From Paenibacillus amylolyticus (GTDB lineage Bacteria > Bacillota > Bacilli > Paenibacillales > Paenibacillaceae): a DNA stretch of 64,000 nt. The stretch lies in assembly GCF_003719335.1 (NCBI RefSeq), contig NZ_RIAS01000012.1, positions 62,001 to 126,000 of the forward strand. The letters run 5' to 3'. Within the stretch, counting starts at the first letter, position 1. Each line of letters starts with the position of its first letter. The notes beneath the pieces were generated by a model. It ran no database searches and was not told the DNA's origin. It saw only the letters and a list, made by a program, of their open reading frames with translations. Of the stretch, positions 25,712-34,710 are shown in pieces. The translations under genes were made by a program, and so were the position numbers.

Positions 25712-26557
25712 TTAAACCTTCACGGCGTTCCATACCTCACGCAGGTGCTTGGCAGCAGGCACAGCCTCCTCTGCATTCACACCCTCCAGCGAAATATCAA
25801 TGTGGGGTTTATACGTTTTGAGCAATTCGAAGAACAACGGATAATCCAGGATGCCCGATCCAGGAACAGGATTATACTTCTCACCCTGTGCGTTGAAAGC
25901 TACGTCCTTTGCATGAATCACGATAATCTTCTCATACAGTTTCTCCATGACTTCGCGCAGAAAAGCTCCTTGATCTTCAGTATGATGCTGTTTAATCAGA
26001 TTGCACGGATCAAACAACATGCCCAGATTGGATGACGGAATCTCTTCAAACAAACGAGTCATATGTTCATGCGTATGAAGCGTATGTGTCGCCACGGGTT
26101 CAATGGCAGCATGTACGCCCCACTTTTCCGCTTCCTCCGTGATTTCCTCCAGCGTATCTTTCAGAACACTCCATGACTTTTCATCGTACGTGTCTGGATA
26201 GGTATCCCGATAAGTCGTTCGTTCTCCTGTTTCTGTTGCCACCATACTGCACCCGAAATCCCGGGCATATCGCAGATGTTCCTTGAACCGGTTAATGTCT
26301 GCGCGACGGCTCACAGGATCAGGATCAATCGGGTTGATATAACAGCCTAGAACGGCAATTTTCACCCCGCGGCTGGCAAATTGTTCTCCTACCTCATTAG
26401 CGAATCCAGGACTCAATTTGCCGTTCGCTGAATCCATGTCCGACAATGCTTTGGCAAGAGCCAGTTGCACGGAGTTGAATCCGTTGTCCGCAATGATTTG
26501 CGCCAGCTCAGCTGTAGGCCGTTTACCAAACGTATGGGCCAGAACACCAAGTTTCAT
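25712..26557 (-). CDS. Sugar phosphate isomerase/epimerase family protein (TIM barrel)
   Basis: 281 residues of the AP-endonuclease-2-like xylose isomerase TIM-barrel family. Metal-ligand type residues are seen in AAIEPVATHTLHTHEHM, MLFDPCNLI, IIVIHAKDV and DISLEGVN. The ATG at 26557 has AGAAGGAGG upstream. Last gene of the kduI-deoR-kduD operon, 40 bp after kduD, so it probably acts on a uronate-derived sugar acid. The exact reaction is not known. Confidence 0.82.
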   Translation of the reverse strand: MKLGVLAHTFGKRPTAELAQIIADNGFNSVQLALAKALSDMDSANGKLSPGFANEVGEQFASRGVKIAVLGCYINPIDPDPVSRRADINRFKEHLRYARDFGCSMVATETGERTTYRDTYPDTYDEKSWSVLKDTLEEITEEAEKWGVHAAIEPVATHTLHTHEHMTRLFEEIPSSNLGMLFDPCNLIKQHHTEDQGAFLREVMEKLYEKIIVIHAKDVAFNAQGEKYNPVPGSGILDYPLFFELLKTYKPHIDISLEGVNAEEAVPAAKHLREVWNAVKV

Positions 26558-26597
26558 CTCATTGCCTCCTTCTGCAAAACGGATCTCAGATGATGGT

Positions 26598-27350
26598 TTA
26601 ACGTGCCATCCATCCGCCATCCACATTAAGTACGTGACCATTCAAATAATCCGATGCGGCAGAAGCCAGGAACACCACCGGACCTTTCAAATCCTCTGGT
26701 GTTCCCCAGCGACCTGCTGGAATACGCGCCGTAATATCGCGGTAACGGTTCTCGTCCGCACGAATTTGGGTTGTATTATCCGTTTCCATATAACCTGGAG
26801 CGATACCGTTAATCTGAATGCCTTTGCCAGCCCATTCGTTAGCCAGAGCTTTCGTCAACCCGGCAACGCCGTGTTTACTAGCCGTATACCCTGGAACATT
26901 AATGCCGCCTTGGTAAGAAAGCATCGATGCAATGTTAATGATTTTGCCGCTTCCACGTTCAATCATATGTCTACCCGCCAGCTGGCTAAGGAAAAACACA
27001 CTGTTCAGGTTCAGAGCAATCACATCATGCCAGTCCTGATGTCCGTGATCCGCTGCTGGAGTGCGGCGAATGATACCCGCATTGTTGACGAGAATATCAA
27101 TTCTTCCTTGGAACGCAAGTGCTTTTTCAAACACAGCTGACAATTCCTCTTCCTTGCTCAGATCAGCTTCGATGATATACGCTTTACGTCCCAGTGCTTC
27201 AATTGCACTTGCCGTCTCTGCCGGTTTGGAGTAAGACACCAGCACCACATCTGCCCCCGCTTCAGCGAGGCCAACTGCCATTCCTTGCCCGAGTCCTCCT
27301 GAAGTACCTGTCACCATTGCAACTTGTCCGCTTAAATCAAATGGGTTCAT
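26598..27350 (-). CDS. kduD: 2-deoxy-D-gluconate 3-dehydrogenase / 2-keto-3-deoxygluconate oxidoreductase
   Basis: 250 residues; short-chain dehydrogenase. The NAD-binding motif is TGTSGGLGQG, NNAG is near 88, the active-site Ser is in INIASMLSYQGG, and YTASKHG holds the catalytic Tyr and Lys. The C-terminus LNGHVLNVDGGWMAR is typical of KduD. It converts 2,5-diketo-3-deoxygluconate to 2-keto-3-deoxygluconate after KduI in pectin breakdown. The ATG at 27350 has GGAGG 8 nt upstream. Confidence 0.92.
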   Translation of the reverse strand: MNPFDLSGQVAMVTGTSGGLGQGMAVGLAEAGADVVLVSYSKPAETASAIEALGRKAYIIEADLSKEEELSAVFEKALAFQGRIDILVNNAGIIRRTPAADHGHQDWHDVIALNLNSVFFLSQLAGRHMIERGSGKIINIASMLSYQGGINVPGYTASKHGVAGLTKALANEWAGKGIQINGIAPGYMETDNTTQIRADENRYRDITARIPAGRWGTPEDLKGPVVFLASAASDYLNGHVLNVDGGWMAR

Positions 27351-27430
27351 GAACATTTCCTCCACATGTCTTTGATATGCAAACAACAACTGTATTGTTC
27401 GTTATTTCATTCCGTTAAAAATACATGAAG

Positions 27431-28189
27431 TTAACTTTTGTAATCCACATCGACACCGCTCTGCCTGTATAAAGCCGCAGTCTCTTCATCCAGATTCCGG
27501 TCGCTGATAATATAATCCAGTTCAGAGCACTGTGCGAAGGTACGGAGTGCAAATTGCCCGAATTTGTAATGATCCACTACGCCAAACACCTGCTGTGCGG
27601 CAGCGATCATTGCTTTTTTCAGTGGAACCAAATCCCCTGTATAGATGGAAAGGCCAAATTCAGGATGAAGTGCCGTTGTTGAAATGAAGGCTTTGTGAAT
27701 GTTCAGACCGGAGATAAATGCCGCCGTATCTTCACCTACCAGCATATTACGCACACGCGCTCCACCAGGAACGACCAGTCGCACCTGTTCCTTTTTCGTC
27801 AGCTCAGCAATGATGTACAAATCACTTGTGATCACCGTCAGCGGCTGATTATCGAGCCGCTTGGCCATCTCTAACGTGGTGCTGCCACCATCCAGTGCTA
27901 CAATATCTCCGGGCTTAATGTACGCAAGTGCTCGTTCGGCAATCTCGGTTTTCTCGGACTGGTGTTTCTCCAGTGCCCCGCGGCTGTTCAGAATCCCATA
28001 TTGATCATTCTGGGCCAGCATGGCTCCGCCGTGTACACGCACAAGCAATCCCATACTCTCCAGCTTGTCGAGATCCTCTCGCACCGTTTTGCCAGTCACC
28101 TGCAACAATTCGCTCAGGTCACTAACCGTGACCTCCTGGCGCTCCAGCAGAGCCTCCATTATCTTTTCATGTCGTTTCAATGGATTCAT
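27431..28189 (-). CDS. DeoR family transcriptional regulator of the uronate operon
   Basis: 252 residues. An N-terminal DeoR helix-turn-helix (VTVSDLSELLQVTGKTVREDLDKLE) is followed by the DeoRC effector domain (IVALDGGSTTLEMAKRL, VVPGGARVRNMLVG). Encoded within the operon between kduI and kduD, so it is likely autoregulated. Phased AGTTCA repeats upstream of kduI are the best candidate operator. The effector is probably a 2-keto-3-deoxygluconate-type intermediate, by inference. Confidence 0.9.
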   Translation of the reverse strand: MNPLKRHEKIMEALLERQEVTVSDLSELLQVTGKTVREDLDKLESMGLLVRVHGGAMLAQNDQYGILNSRGALEKHQSEKTEIAERALAYIKPGDIVALDGGSTTLEMAKRLDNQPLTVITSDLYIIAELTKKEQVRLVVPGGARVRNMLVGEDTAAFISGLNIHKAFISTTALHPEFGLSIYTGDLVPLKKAMIAAAQQVFGVVDHYKFGQFALRTFAQCSELDYIISDRNLDEETAALYRQSGVDVDYKS

Positions 28190-28212
28190 CTAATCAACTT
28201 CCTATTTCTTTC

Positions 28213-29052
28213 TTATTTCAGATCCTTCATCGCTACGCCGTCCATGTCTTCGAACGTTTGGTTTTCTCCAGCCATTGCCCAACAGAAAGTGTAGTTGCTT
28301 GTGCCCACACCGCTGTGAATAGACCAGCTTGGAGAGATGATCGCCTGACGATCACGTACAACGAGGTGACGCGTTTCAGTTGGCTCGCCCATCATATGAA
28401 ATACAACGCCATCTTCAGGCAGGTTCCAGTACAAGTAAACTTCGGAACGGCGGTTATGCGTATGTGCCGGCATCGTGTTCCACATGTTACCTTTGTTCAG
28501 TTCAGTAATCCCCATAACCAATTGACAGCTCTTGATTCCGCCTTCACCTTGGTGAATGTAACGGTAGATCGTACGCTCGTTGGAGGTTTCGATGCTGCCG
28601 AGGTGGTTCGGCTGTGCTTGCTCCTGAGTTGCTTTTACCGTTGGATAGGTATGGTGAGCTGGTGTAGAAACAAAGTAGAACTGAGCCGCCTGCTCTGTGC
28701 CATTGCTCTTGAATACCACTTCCTTAACGCCTTTACCGATATAGAGGCATTCTTTGGCTCCAATTTCATACGCTTCTCCGTCCGCTGTTACTGTACCTTG
28801 TCCACCCACGTTGATGATACCGATTTCACGGCGCTCCAGGAAAAAATCTGTTCCGATATCTTTCAAGTTGACTTCAAGGGTAATGTCTTTGCTTTGTGTC
28901 ACCGCAGTTCCTACGATGTAACGATCCACATGGGAGTACACAGTCACGAGTTCGTCTTTGGCAAACAATTGCTCCATAAGGAATTCCTCACGCAAACGAG
29001 CTGTATCATACGTTTTCACTTCATTCGGGTGGGCTGCATAACGGTTTTCCAT
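28213..29052 (-). CDS. kduI: 5-keto-4-deoxyuronate isomerase
   Basis: 279 residues; 4-deoxy-L-threo-5-hexosulose-uronate ketol-isomerase, cupin-like and zinc-dependent. Metal ligands are visible in MPAHTHNRRSE, with a further His in SWSIHSGVG. Family sequences include NMWNTMPAHTH and the C-terminal FEDMDGV. It isomerises the unsaturated uronate released from pectin oligomers, feeding KduD, KDG kinase and KDPG aldolase. First gene of a four-gene operon; the ribosome site AAAGGAA lies upstream of the ATG. Confidence 0.96.
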   Translation of the reverse strand: MENRYAAHPNEVKTYDTARLREEFLMEQLFAKDELVTVYSHVDRYIVGTAVTQSKDITLEVNLKDIGTDFFLERREIGIINVGGQGTVTADGEAYEIGAKECLYIGKGVKEVVFKSNGTEQAAQFYFVSTPAHHTYPTVKATQEQAQPNHLGSIETSNERTIYRYIHQGEGGIKSCQLVMGITELNKGNMWNTMPAHTHNRRSEVYLYWNLPEDGVVFHMMGEPTETRHLVVRDRQAIISPSWSIHSGVGTSNYTFCWAMAGENQTFEDMDGVAMKDLK

Positions 29053-29124
29053 TTGTAATCCATTCCTTTCGTCTTGTGAATTAAGTTTAGAGTTGAGCTC
29101 ATTGTCGCTTTCTGGCTTTCAATG

Positions 29125-29170
29125 AAGTTCACTATGTTTATTAAAGTTCATATAAGTTCATTTTAGTTCA
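29125..29170. promoter_or_regulatory. Phased AGTTCA direct repeats, candidate DeoR operator
   Basis: AAGTTCA at 29125, 29144 and 29154 and TAGTTCA at 29164. The last three are spaced exactly 10 bp apart. They lie 70-120 bp upstream of kduI. The rest of 29053-29368 holds only the terminator listed. Confidence 0.55.
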
Positions 29171-29276
29171 TTTCCTATCATTTGTGTACCCTTATTTTAT
29201 GATTCAACCAAATCATTGGACCGTGTTGGCTATTTTGAGTAAAACTTACGGCTCCAGTTACACACAACTTACCACT

Positions 29277-29318
29277 AAAAAAAGATGATTTCTGCAAGAT
29301 GCAGAAATCACCCTTTTT
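29277..29318. terminator. Terminator of the surface protein gene
   Basis: Perfect 10-bp stem GATTTCTGCA / TGCAGAAATC with A- and T-runs on either side. It lies about 50 bp after the surface protein stop on the minus strand. Confidence 0.88.
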
Positions 29319-29368
29319 TAGTCAACTCTCTTTTTTAAGATCACTTGATGAATTGAACTATATATACA

Positions 29369-32300
29369 TTAGATCAATTCAGACTTTTGAAGAAGCTTCT
29401 GGATAATCGTGGCTACCTCAGCTCTTGTAATATAAGCCTTAGGTACAAGTGCTGTGGCACTTCTGCCAGATATGATGCCTGCTTGTACACTTTCCATAAC
29501 GCTACTTTGTGCCCAATGAGAAACACTAGACGCATCTTGAAATGATTGAAGTATTCCATCTGTCGATTGTACAGGCTGCTTTTCCTTCAATCTGGTCAGA
29601 ATCATTGCCTTGGAAAGGATCACCATCGCCTGTTCACGTGTAATCTTATCCATCGGACGGAAGGTACCATCTGGATAACCATCAAGCAATTCGTATGCAT
29701 ACGCCGTACTAATTACACTGCTATACCAATCGGAAGACTTAACGTCCGAGAAAGGCGTAGTCTCGTTCTCAAGTTTAAGTCCCAGTCCTCGAACAATGCT
29801 GGCTGCGAATTCGGCACGTGTAATATCTTGGTCGGGACTGAACTGCTCATTGCCGGTACCGTTGACAATCATTCGGGAACCCATATCGTTCACAGCTTTT
29901 TTAGCCCAGTGCTTTGCAACATCACTGAATTCTAGCGGGTGCCAGACAACGGTATAAGTGCTGTTTGTTAAACTGTTGATCCGAGCGTAATACATTCCCT
30001 CCTTGAAAATCACTTTGGTTGGTACATGCCTTACCGATCCATCCGGCTCTACCACCAAACCTGTTGTAATCTTATTCGGATCAATACCGTTCGGAAGAGC
30101 AACGCTTCTTTCAACATATGCGTTAAATTTTGATACGTCAATGGCCGTGCTTCCATATGTTGCGCTAATCTTGAAATCCGTCGGTGGAGCAACGAGCGTG
30201 AGCCCATTCTTCCCTGCCGCTTGGTCTACCACTTGCATCATATCCGTGATTGGAGCGGCGATTTCAATGCGAACTTTGATGTCTTGCAGGTTCAACTCTT
30301 TACCCAATTGGGCGGATAGGGCATTAATATTTATTTGTTGAGCTGGCAAGGTATATGTTGCTCGGGCTGTTCTAATCTCCAATGTCGCACTATAGCTTTC
30401 CAGATTTTTAATCATCTGACCGTTCAATTCACCAATCACAATATCCGATTTCGTATTAACTGGTAGAGTCACTACGGCTCCAGAGCCTTCCGATGCAAGC
30501 TTGTTGTCCAGCTTGTTCTGGTCGACGGATATCGTGGTTACGCTTTGGTTATTGCGTTGCGATGCCGTGGCCGTACCTGCGCTCTCCACTTTTCCGTTAA
30601 CAAGAATGTCTACCCCAGTAGTGCCGCTTGAAGGAGCGCTGCTACCAGAACCACTAATTACCGGACTAGTCGGCGAACTTGGTACGTTAGGGATGTTAGG
30701 CACGGTCGGTGCATTATCCGTTGTTATGTTCGAAACGACATTCGATGTGCCAGCGTTCGTACCGCCAGTGACCACGAGTCGGAAGTCATACGACGTGGCT
30801 GGGTTCAATCCTGTTACCGTGGCACTTGTGGCATTGGCCGCAAGGGCTCCGCTTGTGGACGATGTTGTCCACGTGTTCGTGCCCGCTAGGGATTGTTCGA
30901 TCACGATCCCAGTTGCCCCGCTGGCTGCTGTCCAGCTAAAACTTGCCGTTGTACTCGTCTTCGCCGTATTCGCAAAGTCGGTGAGCGGCACGCTTGGTGC
31001 ATTATCCGTCGTTATGTTCGAGACCACATTCGATGTACCGGCATTTGTACCGCCAGTGACCACAAGGCGGAAATCGTATGACGTGGCCGGGTTCAATCCT
31101 GTTACCGTGGCACTTGTGGCATTGGACGCAAGGGTTACGTTTGTGGAGGCCGTTGTCCACGTGTTCGCACCCACAGGGGATTGTTCGATCACGATCCCAG
31201 TTGCCCCGCTCACTGCTGTCCAGCTAAAACTTGCCGTTGTACTCGTCTTCGCCGTATTCCCAAAATCCGTGAGCGGCACGCTTGGTGCGGTATCTGTCGT
31301 CACATTCGAGACCAAAATCGATGTACCGGCATTCGTACCGCCAGTGACCACAAGTCGGAAGTCATACGACGTGGCCGGGTTCAATCCTGTTACCGTGGCA
31401 CTTGTGGCATTGGACGCAAGGGCTCCGCTTGTGGACGATGTTGTCCACGTGTTCGTGCCCGCTAGGGATTGTTCGATCACGATCCCAGTTGCCCCGCTCG
31501 CTGCTGTCCAGCTAAAACTTGCCGTTGTACTCGTCTTCGCCGTATTCGCAAAATCCGTGAGCGGCACGCTTGGTGCATTATCCGTCGTGATGTTCGAGAC
31601 CACATTCGATGTACCGGCATTCGTACCGCCAGTGACCACAAGTCGGAAGTCATACGACGTGGCCGGGTTCAATCCTGTTACCGTGGCACTTGTGGCATTG
31701 GCCACAAGTGTTCCACTTGTTTGTGCCGTTGTCCATGTGTTCGTGCCCGCAGGGGATTGTTCGATCACGATCCCAGTTGCCCCGCTGGCTGCTGTCCAGC
31801 TAAAGCTTCCAGTTGTACTCGTCTTCGCCGTATTCGCAAAGTTAGAAATTGGTGCCATCCTGTTGATACTAATCTTGTAGTACAAGGTTGTATTGTCTGC
31901 CGCAACGACTTTGATGTATACATCTGTTCCTGAACCCGATGTAAGGTTTACGCTGCCGACATCAGGCGTCACGAAAGTACTGTCTGTTCCGTAGAAAGTC
32001 ACCGTTGCTCCTGCGTCGTGCTTGACGATATCCCCGCCCGATACAGTGGATTCTCCATTTGCTACGGTGATGCTTGCCGTCTTCGGCGTCGCAATTGTTC
32101 CCGCTTCCGAACCTGCCGTTAGGGTCTGCCCCAATACGCTGGTCAAAGCTGCGTCGTTACTCGAACCGGAGGAAGCAAAAAAGTCGGTTTGTTTGCCAGA
32201 AACATAACCTGCCTCCATGTTAGTCCCATCAAAATACTGCAGCATCAGATTTCCAGTCGAAGGAGCGAACGGATACAGCACGTCCAAATTCTTGCCACGC

Positions 32301-33523
32301 AGGTTATTTAATTCTGAAATATCTATTAAACCCTTACTCCACGTATTACTTCCTGCAAATTTTCCGTAATAGTACAACGAAGTAGGAGTAAAATCATTTA
32401 AATCGATTGAAGCCGCAATAATAAACATATTATCATTCGCATCAATGACCAATTGACCTACTGGTTGGGCTGTTATCCCAGCTATGACAAAATCAACGTT
32501 ATCAATCATTGTTGTTTCCCAGGATCCCCCGCTTCCAGTATCGGATACGATTCCGATACCACCATATCCATAGTCGCTATAAAGAATATGAATGTGACTC
32601 GACGAATCTAGTGCGGCACCATAATAAGAATAATAATTACTATCTCCATTTATTAATTCTGTAGATGATGAATATGGGGCACTGGAAACGTATATATTTA
32701 CACCACTAGTTGCTTCGGTTGTATAAATAACATTGGTATTTCCGTTTTCATCACTTAAAATGCTACGAATAATTCCGGCTTTCGGCAAATTTATTACCGT
32801 TTCAGACCATATCGTATTGGCATTCGAACCCGTTTGCACTTTTATTTGATGATTCGGTGAAGCTCCATTTTTATATTTGGTATAGGCAACATTAACCCCA
32901 CCTGAAGGTTTTACCTGAAGCTCAAGTGAATTATAATAGTCATGGACTACCGTTACAGGTTGTGTTGGAAGACTCTGTGTCTCGATCCCCGTAAATCCAC
33001 TTGACCATGAGCTACTGTTTGTATTGTATGTACCATAATAAACGCCCTTGGAGTAGGAATACCAACCTCCACTATTAATAGAACCGGTCTTTAAGAAAGC
33101 GACGTGCAGCATTCCGGTTGAATCAACTGCCATTTTTAATTCCCTGTAATAATCATTAAGCTGGTCCAGTCCTACAACTGCATTGATACTCGTTTCTAAT
33201 GAAAAAGAATTGCTCACTGAAGTCCATTTATATATCTTAAAATCACGAATCCCCTGGCCACCTTGAACGGCTCCCATTTCAGGATATGCAATATACATAT
33301 CCCCGTTTGAGCCCTTGGCCACCGCCGATGGTATGCCATTGAATTCAGGATATGAATTGCTTGTAATCCCTGAAGCAGCCGATACAGGAAAAGAATGCAA
33401 ACTAACGAAAAGTACAATTGCCATGAATGAAGAGAACACCTTATTAAGGTAGCTCTTCGCATTTTTTGTTGGATGGGATAAATGTCTTTGCAGCCCGATT
33501 TCTTCAGCTGTGGCCTTTTTCAT
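29369..33523 (-). CDS. Large SLH-domain cell-surface protein with FN3-like repeats
   Basis: 1384 residues. Long signal peptide ending near SFPVSAASG (about residue 50). Residues 55-440 look like beta-propeller-type repeats. A cadherin-like beta-sandwich lies near 450-555. Four nearly identical 96-residue fibronectin type III-like repeats lie at about 556-940 (each with SFSWTAASGATGIVIEQS and GLNPATSYDFRLVVTGG). A linker domain common in Paenibacillus surface proteins follows, then three SLH domains at about 1195-1250, 1257-1312 and 1325-1384 (ITRAEFAASIVRGL, ITREQAMVILSKAM, ITRAEVATIIQKLL). The SLH domains would anchor it to pyruvylated wall polymer. The ATG has GGAG 7 nt upstream. Function is unknown: adhesin, carbohydrate-binding or structural. 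It is flanked by pectin catabolism genes but not in their operon. Confidence 0.92.
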   Translation of the reverse strand: MKKATAEEIGLQRHLSHPTKNAKSYLNKVFSSFMAIVLFVSLHSFPVSAASGITSNSYPEFNGIPSAVAKGSNGDMYIAYPEMGAVQGGQGIRDFKIYKWTSVSNSFSLETSINAVVGLDQLNDYYRELKMAVDSTGMLHVAFLKTGSINSGGWYSYSKGVYYGTYNTNSSSWSSGFTGIETQSLPTQPVTVVHDYYNSLELQVKPSGGVNVAYTKYKNGASPNHQIKVQTGSNANTIWSETVINLPKAGIIRSILSDENGNTNVIYTTEATSGVNIYVSSAPYSSSTELINGDSNYYSYYGAALDSSSHIHILYSDYGYGGIGIVSDTGSGGSWETTMIDNVDFVIAGITAQPVGQLVIDANDNMFIIAASIDLNDFTPTSLYYYGKFAGSNTWSKGLIDISELNNLRGKNLDVLYPFAPSTGNLMLQYFDGTNMEAGYVSGKQTDFFASSGSSNDAALTSVLGQTLTAGSEAGTIATPKTASITVANGESTVSGGDIVKHDAGATVTFYGTDSTFVTPDVGSVNLTSGSGTDVYIKVVAADNTTLYYKISINRMAPISNFANTAKTSTTGSFSWTAASGATGIVIEQSPAGTNTWTTAQTSGTLVANATSATVTGLNPATSYDFRLVVTGGTNAGTSNVVSNITTDNAPSVPLTDFANTAKTSTTASFSWTAASGATGIVIEQSLAGTNTWTTSSTSGALASNATSATVTGLNPATSYDFRLVVTGGTNAGTSILVSNVTTDTAPSVPLTDFGNTAKTSTTASFSWTAVSGATGIVIEQSPVGANTWTTASTNVTLASNATSATVTGLNPATSYDFRLVVTGGTNAGTSNVVSNITTDNAPSVPLTDFANTAKTSTTASFSWTAASGATGIVIEQSLAGTNTWTTSSTSGALAANATSATVTGLNPATSYDFRLVVTGGTNAGTSNVVSNITTDNAPTVPNIPNVPSSPTSPVISGSGSSAPSSGTTGVDILVNGKVESAGTATASQRNNQSVTTISVDQNKLDNKLASEGSGAVVTLPVNTKSDIVIGELNGQMIKNLESYSATLEIRTARATYTLPAQQININALSAQLGKELNLQDIKVRIEIAAPITDMMQVVDQAAGKNGLTLVAPPTDFKISATYGSTAIDVSKFNAYVERSVALPNGIDPNKITTGLVVEPDGSVRHVPTKVIFKEGMYYARINSLTNSTYTVVWHPLEFSDVAKHWAKKAVNDMGSRMIVNGTGNEQFSPDQDITRAEFAASIVRGLGLKLENETTPFSDVKSSDWYSSVISTAYAYELLDGYPDGTFRPMDKITREQAMVILSKAMILTRLKEKQPVQSTDGILQSFQDASSVSHWAQSSVMESVQAGIISGRSATALVPKAYITRAEVATIIQKLLQKSELI
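30706..31858 (-). repeat. Four near-identical 288-bp tandem repeats
   Basis: DNA-level tandem repeat encoding the FN3-like units. The same string starts at about 30893, 31181, 31469 and 31757, so the period is exactly 288 bp (96 codons). The copies differ by few bases, implying recent duplication or gene conversion. A long antisense open frame here is a by-product. Confidence 0.93.
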
Positions 33524-33668
33524 CGCTATTCTCCTTTTTATTGAACCGTAGATTATGCAAGAGTTATTACAAACCTTATTTTGCTCGAGATTGTATCATG
33601 AATTTTAGAATCATAAATTTAAAGTTTCACCTCAGCCCCTTCCCAAATCATCCCTATAAAGTCTATAT

Positions 33669-33686
33669 CGGTATGTAACCATACCG
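33669..33686. other. Short hairpin upstream of the surface protein
   Basis: CGGTATG / CATACCG with a 4-nt loop, about 150 bp upstream of the surface protein start. No T-run; role unknown. Confidence 0.4.
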
Positions 33687-33702
33687 CCATCAGTCCTAAT
33701 TG

Positions 33703-33748
33703 AAAAAAAAAGAACCTTCTCGTCTGAAATCCAGACAAGAAGGTTCTC
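33703..33748 (-). terminator. Terminator of the qox operon
   Basis: AGAACCTTCT ... AGAAGGTTCT with an inner TCTG/CAGA stem, followed on the minus strand by nine T. It lies 12 bp after qoxD. Confidence 0.92.
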
Positions 33749-33759
33749 GTTAAAAACTA

Positions 33760-34089
33760 TTAATGTGCAACTGCGTTGTTCAGCATGATCCAGATCGAAC
33801 CAATGACGATAGTCAACATCATCAGCAATCCGAAAATGAGAGCCATCACGTTCCAGCGAGGTTTCTCCGTTTCACGGATATGCATGAAAAAGAAGAGTTG
33901 AACTACAAACTGCAGTGCCGCAGTTCCCAGAATAACAATCATCGTTCCTGTTTTGCCCATCATGTCGTTCAGCACCACTACCAGAGGAATGATGGTCAGA
34001 ACGATGGACAGTATGAAGCCGATGACATAAGACTTCAGGGAACCATGTTGTTCATGGCCATGAGAATCATGTGCGTTGTGCTGTGCCAT
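33760..34089 (-). CDS. qoxD: Cytochrome aa3-type quinol oxidase subunit IV
   Basis: 109 residues with three membrane segments (VIGFILSIVLTIIPLVVVLN, TMIVILGTAALQFVVQLFFF, IFGLLMMLTIVIGSIWIML). His-rich cytoplasmic N-terminus. Small assembly subunit of the heme-copper quinol oxidase. Directly abuts qoxC with no gap; last gene of qoxABCD. Confidence 0.93.
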   Translation of the reverse strand: MAQHNAHDSHGHEQHGSLKSYVIGFILSIVLTIIPLVVVLNDMMGKTGTMIVILGTAALQFVVQLFFFMHIRETEKPRWNVMALIFGLLMMLTIVIGSIWIMLNNAVAH

Positions 34090-34710
34090 CTACATCACCC
34101 CCATCAGATAGACGATGGTCAGGAGGAAGATCCATACAACGTCCAAGAAGTGCCAGTACAAACTGATTACGTTGATTTTACCGCGAGTGACATCGGTAAT
34201 ACCTCGTTTTTTCAGTTGGAACATCAGGCCGATCATCCAGATCAGACCGAGCGATACGTGAAGTCCGTGAGTACCTACAAGGGTAAAGAACGCGCCGGAT
34301 GCTGCACTTGTTGTGTAGCTGAATCCTTCGTGAACCATCTCAACAAACTCATAAATCTCCAGGGCAAGGAAGCCTGCACCCAGAACGGCTGTAACGATCA
34401 ACCAGTTAATCAATTGTTTTACTTTGCCTTGGTTCATTGCCAGAACTGCAAGTCCGCTCGTAAATGAACTTGTGAGCAACAAGAACGTTTCAGCAATGAC
34501 ACCAGGCATTTTGATCAATTCAGACAAAATCGGTCCGCCCGCCGTATTGTCACGCAACACAATGAAGGTTGCGAACAATACGGAGAACAGGATAACGTCG
34601 GAAATCAGGAAGAACCAGAATCCGAGAATTTTCATTTCCTGTGGATCATGGTGGCCATGGTCATGGCCGTGTGCATGATTCTCACCGTGCTTAGCGGCTG
34701 CTTGAGCCAT
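34090..34710 (-). CDS. qoxC: Quinol oxidase subunit III
   Basis: 206 residues with five membrane segments, like CyoC/QoxC rather than the seven of CoxC. The N-terminus is a His-rich stretch (HGENHAHGHDHGHHDPQE). Family residues include FWFFLISDVILFSVLFATF and TLVGTHGLHVSLGLIWM. Part of the proton-pumping terminal oxidase in the cytoplasmic membrane. Abuts qoxB and qoxD exactly. Confidence 0.95.
   Translation of the reverse strand: MAQAAAKHGENHAHGHDHGHHDPQEMKILGFWFFLISDVILFSVLFATFIVLRDNTAGGPILSELIKMPGVIAETFLLLTSSFTSGLAVLAMNQGKVKQLINWLIVTAVLGAGFLALEIYEFVEMVHEGFSYTTSAASGAFFTLVGTHGLHVSLGLIWMIGLMFQLKKRGITDVTRGKINVISLYWHFLDVVWIFLLTIVYLMGVM

Noticed and set aside
30706..31858. Tandem repeats considered as a CRISPR array
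   Set aside because: The 288-bp period is in frame and codes FN3-like domains; there are no short repeats with unique spacers and no cas genes.
30501..31880. 459-codon plus-strand open frame opposite the surface protein
   Set aside because: It arises because the 288-bp coding repeats lack stops on the other strand; it has no ribosome site, and the minus frame has clear FN3 and SLH homology.
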